This document shows, in pieces, positions 35,674 to 44,663 of a stretch of DNA of 64,000 bases. The notes beneath the pieces were generated by a model, which ran no database searches, was not told the origin of the DNA, and worked only from the letters and a program-made list of their open reading frames with translations. This DNA is from Lysinibacillus fusiformis (GTDB taxonomy: Bacteria; Bacillota; Bacilli; Bacillales_A; Planococcaceae), in NCBI RefSeq assembly GCF_002845985.1, contig NZ_PDFK01000001.1, forward strand, positions 248,001-312,000. The letters run 5' to 3'. A program made the translations under genes and the position numbers. Numbering within the stretch: the stretch's first letter is position 1; each line of letters begins with the position of its first letter.

Positions 35674-36363
35674 TTATAGTAATGTACGTTTTTTATTATA
35701 ATTTACATATAAATTAGATATAGCTAAATTATAAGGAATCCACCTGTTTTTAACTGCTTTATCTATTGCTTGAATACGAGTCTTCACTGATAATTTATTA
35801 TAAATTTTATTAATATTTATATTAATCGATTTTTCCGAGATATTGAGTGTTTGACTAATCTCTTGTATATTTTTACCTTCTGCAAGCATGAGCAAAATGA
35901 CATATTCACGCTTTGTAAAAAGATGAGATATGATTTCCTTCGAATCAAAAAGTTTTAAATAACTTTTTATAAAAATGGTCATTGTCGAACTATTAAAGTA
36001 GTATTCACCTTCGGAAATTAAATCCATTGCCTTTCTTAATTCTTTTGATTTTATATTATATAAAACATAACCTGAGACGCCAGCTAACAAAGCCTCATGA
36101 ATCTCGTCCTCTAAAATAATTGAAGTAAGAATAACAACATATGTATTAGGATATTCGGATCGAATCCGTTTTACATGTTTTAGGTTATTTTTACTTAGAT
36201 CATTAATGACAATAATATCTGGCTTGTAATGTTTCATTAAATCATAAAGATTTTTTGATAAGTCAATGTCTGAATAAATATTGTAATCACTTTCCAGTAT
36301 TTTCACTAAACCCATTTTCAAATAAAGATTGTTTTCTAAAATGATCATATTCTTCTTAAGCAA
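35674..36363 (-). CDS. Orphan LuxR/NarL-type response regulator with atypical receiver
   Basis: A 229-residue protein with an N-terminal receiver-like domain (about 1-125) and a C-terminal LuxR HTH (FTKREYVILLMLAEGKNIQE, then ISQTLNISEKSININI). The receiver is degenerate: the two acidic residues that hold Mg2+ after strand 1 are E and N (MIILENN), although an aspartate sits at the phosphorylation position in IIVINDLS. It may work without phosphorylation. No kinase gene is adjacent. The start is a TTG with AGGGGG 11 nt upstream. It lies divergent from the germination operon, about 375 bp away, so a regulatory link is possible but unproven. Confidence 0.82.
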   Translation of the reverse strand: MLKKNMIILENNLYLKMGLVKILESDYNIYSDIDLSKNLYDLMKHYKPDIIVINDLSKNNLKHVKRIRSEYPNTYVVILTSIILEDEIHEALLAGVSGYVLYNIKSKELRKAMDLISEGEYYFNSSTMTIFIKSYLKLFDSKEIISHLFTKREYVILLMLAEGKNIQEISQTLNISEKSINININKIYNKLSVKTRIQAIDKAVKNRWIPYNLAISNLYVNYNKKRTLL

Positions 36364-36739
36364 ATTGAAAAAGTCCCCCTTTTCATTTAAATCATAAAAA
36401 TATTCATTAAATTTTATAATCTATGTAATTTTTTTATAATTTATAAACCTTTTCTCAGTTTCGCACTGTTAAAAAAGGCTTTAATTTAGTTAAATCTTAG
36501 CAGTTATATAAAATAAATCAAAATCTACTTTTGATAGTTTTTTAACTTGCTTTGATAATTAGTAGCATCATTGTTAGATTAATTATTTATGCAATGCCTC
36601 ATTTTAACTTCCATGAAGAGAGTGAAATTTTGAGCTAGAGCTATAACGGGGTTCATGTGTGTTAATAATAAAAAGAAGTCTATTTAGATTAGATGACAAC
36701 AAACATGGGGAGTATTGTTAGGAGGGGGTTTAAGATAAA
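36364..36739 (+). promoter_or_regulatory. Divergent region before the germination operon
   Basis: AT-rich and gene-free. The operon should have a forespore sigma-G promoter; I could not pick out a convincing one. Ribosome site GGAGGGGG lies 12 nt before the first ATG. Confidence 0.3.
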
Positions 36740-37804
36740 ATGAACAAAGTTTTACAACCAATACATGTATATTGTTTGTTATTCTTATCAGTTAGTTTTT
36801 TAGCACATTTCGTTTTAATTCCCACAATTTTCACAGTGGTCGAACGTGAAGCATGGATAAGTGCATTAGCTAGTGTAATCCCAATATTCTTTTTTGCCTT
36901 GTTTATTTCTAGAATTACAACAAATAATACTTCATTTCTTGAATTAACATCTGTCCAGACTAGCAGACCACTCTATTTATTCATCATTACTTCATATATA
37001 GTTTATTTTATTTCATCCACTTTCGTCTCACTCAAGTTTACAATTATTTGGGCAGATGAAAGTTTTAACTCTGATTATCCATATTTTATAACAGTTATTT
37101 TATTTATATTATTATGCTTTTATGGTTCCTTAAAAGGGATCAAAACCATAGCTATCCAGTCCATAATTATTTGTTCACTCTACATTTTTTTGTTTGTACT
37201 CCTCAACTTAGGGAACTCAATGAACAATGAATATGAACTATTGTTACCAGTATATACAAGTAATACTCCGTCCATTTTATGGGGAATATTATACATATGT
37301 ATTGGTATTTTAGAAATGGGTTTTATTTTAATTGTTTTAAATGGTTATGTAAAAGAGAGAATGAAAAGAAAAGGAATACTCGTTTTTTCTATTGTATTTG
37401 TCATATTGGTTTTTATTTCCATTGCGACTGCTATATCTGAATTCGGCATTTATATAACCCAGAAAATGCTCTTTCCTCTAAACGAGCAATGGAGGGTTTT
37501 ATCATTTGGTAAGTACTTTACAAGATTGGATTCTTTATCTGTTCTCCAAATATTATCAGTGGCTTTTATTCGCATATGTTTATTTATGTATATTGTATCT
37601 TCCTTTTTTAAAAACCGAAAATTAATATTATTCATTTGTTATCTATGTTTAACAATAGGATTATTAATTCCTTGGTCTGTTTCTGATTTTTTGTCATTTA
37701 TAAAAAGCACTTATCTCCTTTCTATTTTTGTATTTTTATTCTTATTTATGACTGTTTTCTACGTATTAGAAAAAAAGCAAAAGGGAGTTCATAATCTTGA
37801 CTGA
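36740..37804 (+). CDS. Spore germination protein GerB-type (endospore germination permease)
   Basis: A 354-residue integral membrane protein of the GerAB family (APC-like fold) with about ten membrane segments. It opens with VLQPIHVYCLLFLSVSFL and has the typical ending of a short charged tail. The B subunit senses or admits the germinant (amino acid or nucleoside) in the spore inner membrane together with A and C subunits. The next gene overlaps it by 8 bp. The order B-A-C differs from the canonical A-B-C of B. subtilis gerA but is found in other Bacillales operons. Confidence 0.88.
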   Translation: MNKVLQPIHVYCLLFLSVSFLAHFVLIPTIFTVVEREAWISALASVIPIFFFALFISRITTNNTSFLELTSVQTSRPLYLFIITSYIVYFISSTFVSLKFTIIWADESFNSDYPYFITVILFILLCFYGSLKGIKTIAIQSIIICSLYIFLFVLLNLGNSMNNEYELLLPVYTSNTPSILWGILYICIGILEMGFILIVLNGYVKERMKRKGILVFSIVFVILVFISIATAISEFGIYITQKMLFPLNEQWRVLSFGKYFTRLDSLSVLQILSVAFIRICLFMYIVSSFFKNRKLILFICYLCLTIGLLIPWSVSDFLSFIKSTYLLSIFVFLFLFMTVFYVLEKKQKGVHNLD

Positions 37805-39197
37805 AAATAGGGATTTTTTTTATAAAGAATTAAGTCACCAATCAGATATAACGGTAAGTAGTAAATTCTATATGTTTAATAACGAAAAACATGAAGTTAT
37901 ATTTATCTATTGCCATAGTTTAATTGATAGTGTACTTTTTTTGAATTCATTATTACCAAATATTAGATTTTTGGCTGAACAAGGCCATTTACACGATGTC
38001 GAAATTATAAATCGCTATTTAGAAGTACAGGAGAGAAAAGAGTTCAGAACGAAGACAGATGAAATAAATAGCAAAATTTTCTCAGGTTTTTTATATTTTT
38101 TTCATGTTCCATCAAACAGCTTATATTCAACCAATTTAGCTAAACTACCTGAACGATCCATTGAAGAATCAAATATGGAAGTCTCATTAAGAGGACCCAG
38201 AGACGGGTTTATTGAAAATATAGATACCAATTTTTCTTTAATAAGAATGAGATTAAAAAGTAAAAATTTATCAAGTGACCAGTTTACAATTGGTGATATA
38301 AGTAAAACAAAAGTTTTATTGCTCTACATTGAGAACAATATTGATCAGACCACTTTAAAGAATGTACAAAACAAACTAAATAAAATAAAAGTAGATAATA
38401 TTGCAAGTAGTTATCATATTGAAGAATTACTTTATGATAAGTTGACCCTCTTCCCTCTCCTTGATTATTCAGGAAGACCCGATTTTGTAGTAAGTTCTCT
38501 CAATAAGGGCCGTTTTGTCATATTGGTAGATGGAAGTCCAAGCTGTTTAATTGGACCCGCAAATTTACTACTTATTTTGAAAGCCCCGGAAGATGATCAA
38601 ACTAATTTTTTATTTGTGAGTTTTTCACGAATTTTAAGGATTACCTCTTTATTAACAAGTATATTTTTACCTGGGTTTTGGATTGCATTAACTGTCCATC
38701 AACTTAACCAGTTACCCTTTCCCTTACTAGTTTCAATATCTGCATCTAAAATTGGACTACCCGTCTCTTCTTCGTTCGAAATTCTTATTATGCTCGTTTT
38801 TTTTGACCTCTTTCGAGAAGCGGGCATACGTTTACCTAAAGCTGTAGGTCAAACTGTTGCAGTTTTAGGAGGCTTAATAGTTGGTGATGCTGCCATAAGA
38901 GCAGGATTTACATCACCATCAACATTAGTAATTGGAGCACTTACTGTTATATCTAGCTATACATTAATTAATCAAAATATACTAGGAAATGTATTTTTAA
39001 TAAGAGTTGCTACATTAGTAATTGCCTCCTTTTTTGGAATGTATGGCTTTGTTTTAAGCGTCTTATTTTTCTTAACATATATCTCATCATTAGAAAGTTT
39101 CGGGCATCCTTACCTTTCTACATTTTACAAAGTAAGTATACCCAATCTTATTAAAGGTTTTTTAAAAATGCCATTTAGAATTAAAATAAAAGACTGA
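37797..39197 (+). CDS. Spore germination protein GerA-type
   Basis: A 466-residue GerAA-family protein: a soluble N-terminal half (about 1-260) and a membrane half with about five to six segments. Family motifs visible are the RGPRDGFIE segment (near 138) and, later, EAGIRLPKAVGQTVAVLGG with GDAAIRAG. The A subunits form the oligomeric ion-conducting core of the germinant receptor. The start is a TTG overlapping the gerB end, with AAGGGAG 9 nt upstream. The C-terminal segment is short and basic (FRIKIKD). Confidence 0.93.
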   Translation: MTENRDFFYKELSHQSDITVSSKFYMFNNEKHEVIFIYCHSLIDSVLFLNSLLPNIRFLAEQGHLHDVEIINRYLEVQERKEFRTKTDEINSKIFSGFLYFFHVPSNSLYSTNLAKLPERSIEESNMEVSLRGPRDGFIENIDTNFSLIRMRLKSKNLSSDQFTIGDISKTKVLLLYIENNIDQTTLKNVQNKLNKIKVDNIASSYHIEELLYDKLTLFPLLDYSGRPDFVVSSLNKGRFVILVDGSPSCLIGPANLLLILKAPEDDQTNFLFVSFSRILRITSLLTSIFLPGFWIALTVHQLNQLPFPLLVSISASKIGLPVSSSFEILIMLVFFDLFREAGIRLPKAVGQTVAVLGGLIVGDAAIRAGFTSPSTLVIGALTVISSYTLINQNILGNVFLIRVATLVIASFFGMYGFVLSVLFFLTYISSLESFGHPYLSTFYKVSIPNLIKGFLKMPFRIKIKD

Positions 39198-39226
39198 CTG
39201 CTTTTTCAGCAGAAGGGAGATTATAA

Positions 39227-40354
39227 TTGGCCCATTACTATACTTGCATATTCAAAATAACATTCATTTTTCCTTTATTATTTATGCTAGGCGGTTGTTT
39301 AGGCACGAAGGAAATACAAAGTGAAGTTTATATTACCGCTCTTGGTATAGATTATTCTAATGATGTGTATCATTTATATTTTCAAGCTTTCGGATTTACG
39401 AATGTTGCGGGCTCAGATCCTGGCATTTCATCTGAGCCTGCTCCAATTGTTGTTGGACATGGAGAAGGTGAAACAATACAGGGAGCAATCGATGATATAG
39501 AAAAGAATTCGGTTAACCCTTTGTATTATGGACATATACAAACTTTCTTTATTTCCAAAAATATATTGGATGGACATTTAGATGAATTTTTTGATTTTTT
39601 TAGTAGGGATTACTATTTACGTTACAATACTTTAGCCTATGGATTTGAAGATGATGATATTAAAGAGATAATGAATGTACATGGTCTCTTTTATAAACCA
39701 CCTATCTTAACATTTCCTTATGATCCAAATGAACAATTATTCTTTAATTCGTTCATCTCCACCAGTACTGTACAAGACATGATTAAAAGATATTATGAAC
39801 CAGTTGGATCAATAATGGTTCCTTCCATACAGATTAGTGAAGATTATTGGATGGAGGATAATACATCTAAAGATATATTAAAAATAAGTGGTGCCTATTT
39901 TCTTTCACATCAAAAATTCAATGGCTGGATAAAGGAAGAAGAACTATCAGGGTTAGATTGGTTTAATAAGGATTTTAAAAACATGAAATTATCAATAAAG
40001 GATAAGTCTGTTTCGATGTTTATTGATAATATAGATTATCATATAGAAATTGTGGATAATTCGATTCCTAAATATATACTTAATTTAGAAATAAAAGCTT
40101 CTATCAGAGAAAATCCAAAAAATATTGGAAAAGAAACAATTGAAAATGATATTAAAAATATTATTTTATCACAGTTTCAAAGTACATTTAATAAAGGGCT
40201 GGAAATAAACACTGATGTCTTCAATTTCTCAGAAAAAGCTTATCGTTTCAAGCCCCAATCATGGACTGTAGATGAATTAAACTCCATTACTGAAAATTCA
40301 ATTAAAAAATTTAATATAAATGTTTTCATAAAGGATGAAGGAGCTAAAAAATAA
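39227..40354 (+). CDS. Spore germination lipoprotein GerC-type
   Basis: A 375-residue Ger(x)C lipoprotein. The signal peptide ends in LGGC (cysteine near residue 24), then comes the family's opening EVYITALGIDYSNDVYHLYF and a three-domain soluble body lying outside the spore inner membrane. It completes the receptor with the two genes upstream (29-bp gap). The start is a TTG with AAGGGAG 7 nt upstream. Germinant specificity cannot be read from sequence. Confidence 0.92.
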   Translation: MAHYYTCIFKITFIFPLLFMLGGCLGTKEIQSEVYITALGIDYSNDVYHLYFQAFGFTNVAGSDPGISSEPAPIVVGHGEGETIQGAIDDIEKNSVNPLYYGHIQTFFISKNILDGHLDEFFDFFSRDYYLRYNTLAYGFEDDDIKEIMNVHGLFYKPPILTFPYDPNEQLFFNSFISTSTVQDMIKRYYEPVGSIMVPSIQISEDYWMEDNTSKDILKISGAYFLSHQKFNGWIKEEELSGLDWFNKDFKNMKLSIKDKSVSMFIDNIDYHIEIVDNSIPKYILNLEIKASIRENPKNIGKETIENDIKNIILSQFQSTFNKGLEINTDVFNFSEKAYRFKPQSWTVDELNSITENSIKKFNINVFIKDEGAKK

Positions 40355-40389
40355 AAAGATCACCTTCACCCTGTTGAGGACATGATATT

Positions 40390-40449
40390 ATCCCCTTTCA
40401 TTAGAACGTAAAAAAACTACAATACGTTGAAACTTAAAGGGGATTTTTG
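40390..40449 (+). terminator. Terminator of the germination operon (nested stems)
   Basis: ATCCCCTTT (40390-40398) pairs with AAAGGGGAT (40436-40444), enclosing an inner AACGTA/TACGTT stem (40405-40410, 40423-40428); TTTTT follows. It lies 36 bp beyond gerC. Confidence 0.7.
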
Positions 40450-40450
40450 T

Positions 40451-40525
40451 ATGTCAAAAAAATCGTATCTATTCGTATGAATTTAAAGGAAGTATGTAGG
40501 TGGTGAAAATAAAATATCTGTTTAT
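40451..40525 (+). pseudogene. Possible relic of an IS3-family OrfA start
   Basis: The stretch begins ATGTCAAAAAAATCGTAT. With small frame changes it reads MSKKSY, YSYEFK, then RKYVGGENKISV, which resembles the start of IS3-family OrfA proteins (a short basic opening, then YSYEFK and a helix-turn-helix). Stops and shifts interrupt it. The match is by eye and weak. Confidence 0.25.
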
Positions 40526-40644
40526 TCCCCTCACTTTCCCGATGTTATCGAAGCGAATATTCAACTTAGTCACCCGCTATGAACAAAATGTTCAAAATGA
40601 ACTTTTTACTCCTATTAATTTTATGTCACATAACTTTCTTTATA

Positions 40645-40700
40645 TTGACCCTCCGCATTGAACATTCTATTATAATCCCTGTTAATGATTATCATTTTCA
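40645..40700 (+). promoter_or_regulatory. Promoter and Fur box of the siderophore importer operon
   Basis: TTGACC (40645-40650), a 17-nt spacer and TATTAT (40668-40673) precede overlapping Fur boxes: TGTTAATGATTATCA (40680-40694, 14 of 15 to consensus) and TGATTATCATTTTCA (40686-40700). The box covers the predicted transcript start, which shows that translation must begin downstream of it. Confidence 0.85.
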
Positions 40701-40731
40701 TTTATATTACCAGAGAGGAATGATTAGACTA

Positions 40732-41709
40732 ATGCAAGGATTTACTAAGTTAGGGAAATTGAGTGGTATAACGCTATTGCTCCTATTAACAGTCATGATG
40801 GTTTTAACTGGATGCAATGCTACTCAAAAAAATACAGAAACAGAGAAAAAGGAACAAACTTCTACGGAAGCAAAAGAATCTAATAGTAGAACAATTAAAC
40901 ACGAGATGGGAGAAACTATTATTACTAACACTCCTCAAAAGATAGTTACTCTAGAGCTATCTTTTGTTGATTCTTTAAATACTTTAGGAATCAAGCCTAT
41001 AGGAATTGCGGATGATAATAAAAAGGATATGATTGCCAAGCTTGTTGGTCGTGACATAGATTATACATCTGTAGGGACTCGTGAACAGCCTAACTTAGAG
41101 GTTATTAGCTCTTTACAGCCAGATTTAATCATTGCAGATGCTGAACGACACAGTGCTATTTACAAAGACTTGCAGCAAATAGCTCCTACAATTGTCTTAA
41201 AAAGTCGTGAATCGACATACCAGGATAATTTGGACTCTTTTAAAACAATTGCAGAAACATTAGATCAAAAGGAAGCTGCTGAAAAGAGATTAAATGAACA
41301 TAAACAAATTATAAACGAAATTAATTCAAAGCTAAGCCATGATTCGAATCTAACTGTTTTACCTGCGGTTGTACGAGATACATCATTTCAAGCACATACT
41401 ACTTCTTCTTATGATGGAGAATTGCTTGAACAATTAGGTCTGAAGGTGGCCATTCAGAACGAACAACCTTATGTTGAAATGAGTCTGGAACAACTTGTAG
41501 AAATCAATCCAGATGTACTACTTTTAGCTAATAATGAAGGTAAACTGCTTACTGATGAATGGAAGGAAAATCCACTTTGGAAAGACTTAAAAGCAGTAAA
41601 AAATGAACAGATTTATAGTGTTGATAGAGATTTATGGACAAGATTCCGAGGCATTATTTCAGCAGAAGCAATTGCTAAAGACACATTAACAAAGCTGAAT
41701 GAAAAATAA
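40732..41709 (+). CDS. Siderophore-binding lipoprotein of the ABC importer
   Basis: A 325-residue Fe3+-siderophore-binding protein of the FecB/FhuD type. The signal peptide MQGFTKLGKLSGITLLLLL ends in the lipobox LTGC. A Glu/Lys-rich linker leads to the binding domain, which starts TIKHEMGETIITNTPQKIVT. An open frame extends 51 codons further upstream, but that part lies across the promoter and Fur box, so I start at the ATG at 40732 (an ATG at 40720 is the alternative). It is followed by two permease genes and an ATPase gene; the set resembles B. subtilis YfiYZ-YfhA with a YusV-type ATPase. The specific siderophore is unknown. Confidence 0.9.
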   Translation: MQGFTKLGKLSGITLLLLLTVMMVLTGCNATQKNTETEKKEQTSTEAKESNSRTIKHEMGETIITNTPQKIVTLELSFVDSLNTLGIKPIGIADDNKKDMIAKLVGRDIDYTSVGTREQPNLEVISSLQPDLIIADAERHSAIYKDLQQIAPTIVLKSRESTYQDNLDSFKTIAETLDQKEAAEKRLNEHKQIINEINSKLSHDSNLTVLPAVVRDTSFQAHTTSSYDGELLEQLGLKVAIQNEQPYVEMSLEQLVEINPDVLLLANNEGKLLTDEWKENPLWKDLKAVKNEQIYSVDRDLWTRFRGIISAEAIAKDTLTKLNEK

Positions 41710-41720
41710 AATAAATAAAA

Positions 41721-41752
41721 GAGGAGTAAGTAAAGTATTCTACTTACTTCTC
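41721..41752 (+). terminator. Hairpin between binding-protein and permease genes
   Basis: GAGGAGTAAGTA (41721-41732) and TACTTACTTCTC (41741-41752) pair with one G-U and are followed by TTTCT. This is a weak terminator or processing site that should keep the lipoprotein in excess over the permease. Confidence 0.6.
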
Positions 41753-41796
41753 TTTCTAGTAAGTCTTATCTTTTGTAAGAAAGTGTGTTGTAGTTA

Positions 41797-42801
41797 ATGG
41801 AATCTATAGTTAAAGGTAAAGTAAAAATATATAGTACAGCAATAACTGCAATCATTTTATTGATTTTAGGAATTATCATTAGTGTCTATGTAGGGGTAGC
41901 AGATGTCGATCTATTAATGGTTTTGAAGTCCTTCTTCGAAACCAATCCATCAAAAGATCAATTAATTATTCAGACCCTTCGATTGCCCCGAGCTATCATC
42001 GGAGCATTAGTTGGTGCTAATTTAGCCGTAGCAGGTGCTCTTATGCAGGCGATTACTCGAAATTCATTAGCTTCCCCACAAGTATTTGGTGTGAATGCAG
42101 GTGCTTCATTGTTTATTGTCACTGCTTTCGCCCTCTTTCCTTCTCTCTCTTCCCCATCGCTTGTTTTCTCTGCTTTTATCGGGGCAGCAATAGGAGGAAT
42201 AACAGTCTATTCCTTTGCTTCCGGAGGGGGAATGACTCATGTAAAACTGGCGTTAGCTGGAATGGCCGTACATTTTCTTTTGTCCTCTTTAACTCAAGGA
42301 ATCATTATTTTTAGTGAGCAGGCAAAGGATGTTCTGTATTGGCTAGTGGGGTCAATTAATGGAAAATCATGGACACATATTATGATCATTCTTCCATGGT
42401 CTATTTCTGGGCTATTCATTGCCTTATTACTTTCTCGATCTATTTCTATACTTGTCCTAGGAGAAAGCACTGCCCAAGGTCTCGGACAACAAGTAAATCG
42501 CATCCGTATTCTAGCTGGCATACTGGTCATTATTTTGGCTGGCTCTTCTGTAGCTGTCGCAGGTCCAATAGGCTTTGTAGGATTAATTGTTCCTCATATT
42601 GTTAGGAGAGTGCTAGGAGGAGATTATCAAAGAATCATTCCATTCTCTGCACTTTTTGGGGCTATACTTTTAGTTTACGCAGATATTCTCGCTCGATTTA
42701 TCGCTTACCCTTTTGAATCGCCAGTTGGAATAGTTACAGCAATCATTGGGGCACCATTCTTCCTTTATTTAGCAAGGAAAGGAAGGCATATTAAACAATG
42801 A
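41797..42801 (+). CDS. Siderophore ABC permease subunit 1 (FecCD family)
   Basis: A 334-residue FecCD permease with about nine membrane segments. Motifs seen are LRLPRAIIGALVGANLAVAG, ITRNSLASPQVFGVNAGAS and GPIGFVGLIVPHIVRR. It overlaps the second permease gene by 4 bp, and the two form a heterodimer as in FeuBC or YfiZ-YfhA. The ribosome site before the ATG at 41797 is weak, which together with the upstream hairpin suggests low output relative to the lipoprotein. Confidence 0.92.
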   Translation: MESIVKGKVKIYSTAITAIILLILGIIISVYVGVADVDLLMVLKSFFETNPSKDQLIIQTLRLPRAIIGALVGANLAVAGALMQAITRNSLASPQVFGVNAGASLFIVTAFALFPSLSSPSLVFSAFIGAAIGGITVYSFASGGGMTHVKLALAGMAVHFLLSSLTQGIIIFSEQAKDVLYWLVGSINGKSWTHIMIILPWSISGLFIALLLSRSISILVLGESTAQGLGQQVNRIRILAGILVIILAGSSVAVAGPIGFVGLIVPHIVRRVLGGDYQRIIPFSALFGAILLVYADILARFIAYPFESPVGIVTAIIGAPFFLYLARKGRHIKQ

Positions 42802-43811
42802 ATAATAGACAACAGTTTAGGCAAAAACAATATTTTCATCCTAAGCTTATTCTCCCTGTGCTTTTAATCATCATCTTCATTTTATCAATAGTAAGTCTAG
42901 GTTTAGGAGCTATTTACATTACACCATCAGAAATCATTCACAATTTAATTGGGGAAGGAACACAAAGTCAAAGATTTATACTAAACAATTATCGTATTCC
43001 CCGTATTATAATCGCTATCATCGTAGGAGCTGGACTAGCAACAGCTGGAGCAATTTTGCAAGGAATTCTCCGTAATCCATTAGCCTCTCCAGATGTAATC
43101 GGCGTTACGAAAGGGGCTGGTTTAGCAGCCGTTATCATCATTGTTCTATTCCCAACGTCACCTATTATTTTTCTTCCCCTTTCAGCTTTTATTGGAGCAG
43201 CTATCATTGCTGCCATTCTAATGCTGTTTGTTTATAAAAAAGGTGCTCAGCCAAATACGTTGGCTTTAGTGGGAATAGCTTTAGGAGCAATATGTCAAGC
43301 AGGGATAGAATATTTAATGATTAAGTTTCCAGATGATGTAAGCATGACTCTTTTATGGTTGACTGGAAGTCTTTGGGCAAGAGGATGGGACCAAGTGTAT
43401 CTTTTGCTGCCATGCCTCATTCTTATCCCAATACTATTTGGATTAACTGCTAAATTAGATATTTTGAGCCTTGGTGATGATATAGCTACAGGTCTTGGAG
43501 AACGCTCAAAATTTTTGCGATATATTTTACTAAGCGTTTCCGTTATTTTAATTGGCGTATGTGTTGCCACAGTAGGTTCTATCGGATTTATTGGTTTAAT
43601 CGCTCCTCATATTGCCAGAAGAATTGTAGGATCTAAATTTAACGTTTTACTTCCTGCTTCTGCGCTCTTCGGTGCTATCCTTCTCTTAGTCGCTGATAGC
43701 CTAGGTAGAGGTCTATTTCCTCCAATAGAAATACCTGCTGGTATCATTACAGCAGTGATTGGTGCACCATATTTTTTATATTTATTACGTGCTGAACGAA
43801 AAAAAGCATAA
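42798..43811 (+). CDS. Siderophore ABC permease subunit 2 (FecCD family)
   Basis: A 337-residue partner of the permease just upstream, with YRIPRIIIAIIVGAGLATAG, LRNPLASPDVIGVTKGAG and GSIGFIGLIAPHIARR. Its start overlaps the previous stop (ATGA), so translation is probably coupled. The ATPase gene follows after 15 bp. Having two different permease genes is the usual layout for ferric-siderophore importers, unlike the single permease genes of the two heme importers in this window. Confidence 0.92.
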   Translation: MNNRQQFRQKQYFHPKLILPVLLIIIFILSIVSLGLGAIYITPSEIIHNLIGEGTQSQRFILNNYRIPRIIIAIIVGAGLATAGAILQGILRNPLASPDVIGVTKGAGLAAVIIIVLFPTSPIIFLPLSAFIGAAIIAAILMLFVYKKGAQPNTLALVGIALGAICQAGIEYLMIKFPDDVSMTLLWLTGSLWARGWDQVYLLLPCLILIPILFGLTAKLDILSLGDDIATGLGERSKFLRYILLSVSVILIGVCVATVGSIGFIGLIAPHIARRIVGSKFNVLLPASALFGAILLLVADSLGRGLFPPIEIPAGIITAVIGAPYFLYLLRAERKKA

Positions 43812-43826
43812 GAAAGGTGAACATTT

Positions 43827-44615
43827 ATGACAACATTATCAGCCGAGCATCTTTCACTGTCCTATGGATCAACTCAAATCCTTGATGATATAAATTTAGT
43901 CATTCCTGAAGGTAAGATTAGTGTTATTATTGGGTCGAATGGTTGCGGCAAATCAACTATTTTGCGCTCCTTAGCTAGATTATTAACACCTCAAGAAGGA
44001 ATAGTCTATTTAGATGGAAAAGCCATTCATCAGCAATCTTCTAAAGAAATTGCAAAGAAATTGGCTATTTTACCTCAAGGTCCAGAAGCTCCGGAAGATA
44101 TAACTGTTAAAGATCTTTGTTATTATGGTAGACATCCACATAAAGGTTTATTGTCTAGACAAACGCTGGAAGATGATGCGATTGTAAACCGTGCGTTAAT
44201 GGCCACCAAAATGACCGATTTTGTAGATCGTACATTGGATGAGCTATCTGGAGGGCAAAGGCAAAGGGCTTGGATTTCAATGGCTTTAGCACAAGACACA
44301 GATCTTTTATTATTAGATGAACCAACAACCTATTTAGATTTGGCTCATCAAATTGAAATACTAGAATTGTTACGCAATTTAAACGTAACTCATGGTCGAA
44401 CAATTGTTATGGTTTTACATGATTTAAATCAGGCAGCACAATATGCTGACCACCTTATTAGCATTGTTAAAGGAAAAATTTTTCAAGAGGGGCCGCCTGA
44501 AAAAGTATTTACCAAAAGCATGATTAGAGAAGCATTTGGACTTGATTGCTGTATTATTGAAAATCCTGTTGATCAAACACCACTGTGTATTCCTATCGGC
44601 TTATCATTAAGCTAG
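43827..44615 (+). CDS. Siderophore ABC transporter ATP-binding protein
   Basis: A 262-residue FecE/FhuC ATPase. Walker A is GSNGCGKST near 38-46, the signature is [12 protein letters not shown], Walker B is [12 protein letters not shown] and the H-loop is VLHDLNQA. It completes the importer of lipoprotein, two permeases and ATPase under one Fur-boxed promoter. B. subtilis uses a separately encoded ATPase (YusV) for several such importers, so this one could also energise the lone binding protein at 26563; that is inference. Confidence 0.92.
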   Translation: MTTLSAEHLSLSYGSTQILDDINLVIPEGKISVIIGSNGCGKSTILRSLARLLTPQEGIVYLDGKAIHQQSSKEIAKKLAILPQGPEAPEDITVKDLCYYGRHPHKGLLSRQTLEDDAIVNRALMATKMTDFVDRTLDELSGGQRQRAWISMALAQDTDLLLLDEPTTYLDLAHQIEILELLRNLNVTHGRTIVMVLHDLNQAAQYADHLISIVKGKIFQEGPPEKVFTKSMIREAFGLDCCIIENPVDQTPLCIPIGLSLS

Positions 44616-44625
44616 TACTAAGTAC

Positions 44626-44660
44626 AAGGGACCGCTACTTTTAAGATGTAGCGGCCCCTT
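44626..44660. terminator. Bidirectional terminator between convergent operons
   Basis: AAGGGACCGCTAC (44626-44638) and GTAGCGGCCCCTT (44648-44660) form a GC-rich stem with one mismatch, followed by TATTT on the plus strand. It lies 11 bp beyond the ATPase gene and 4 bp from the end of the TctC gene. Confidence 0.8.
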
Positions 44661-44663
44661 TAT

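Noticed and set aside
40579..40731. An N-terminal extension of the siderophore-binding protein
   Set aside because: It is encoded across the promoter and Fur box; the lipoprotein signal starts at 40732.
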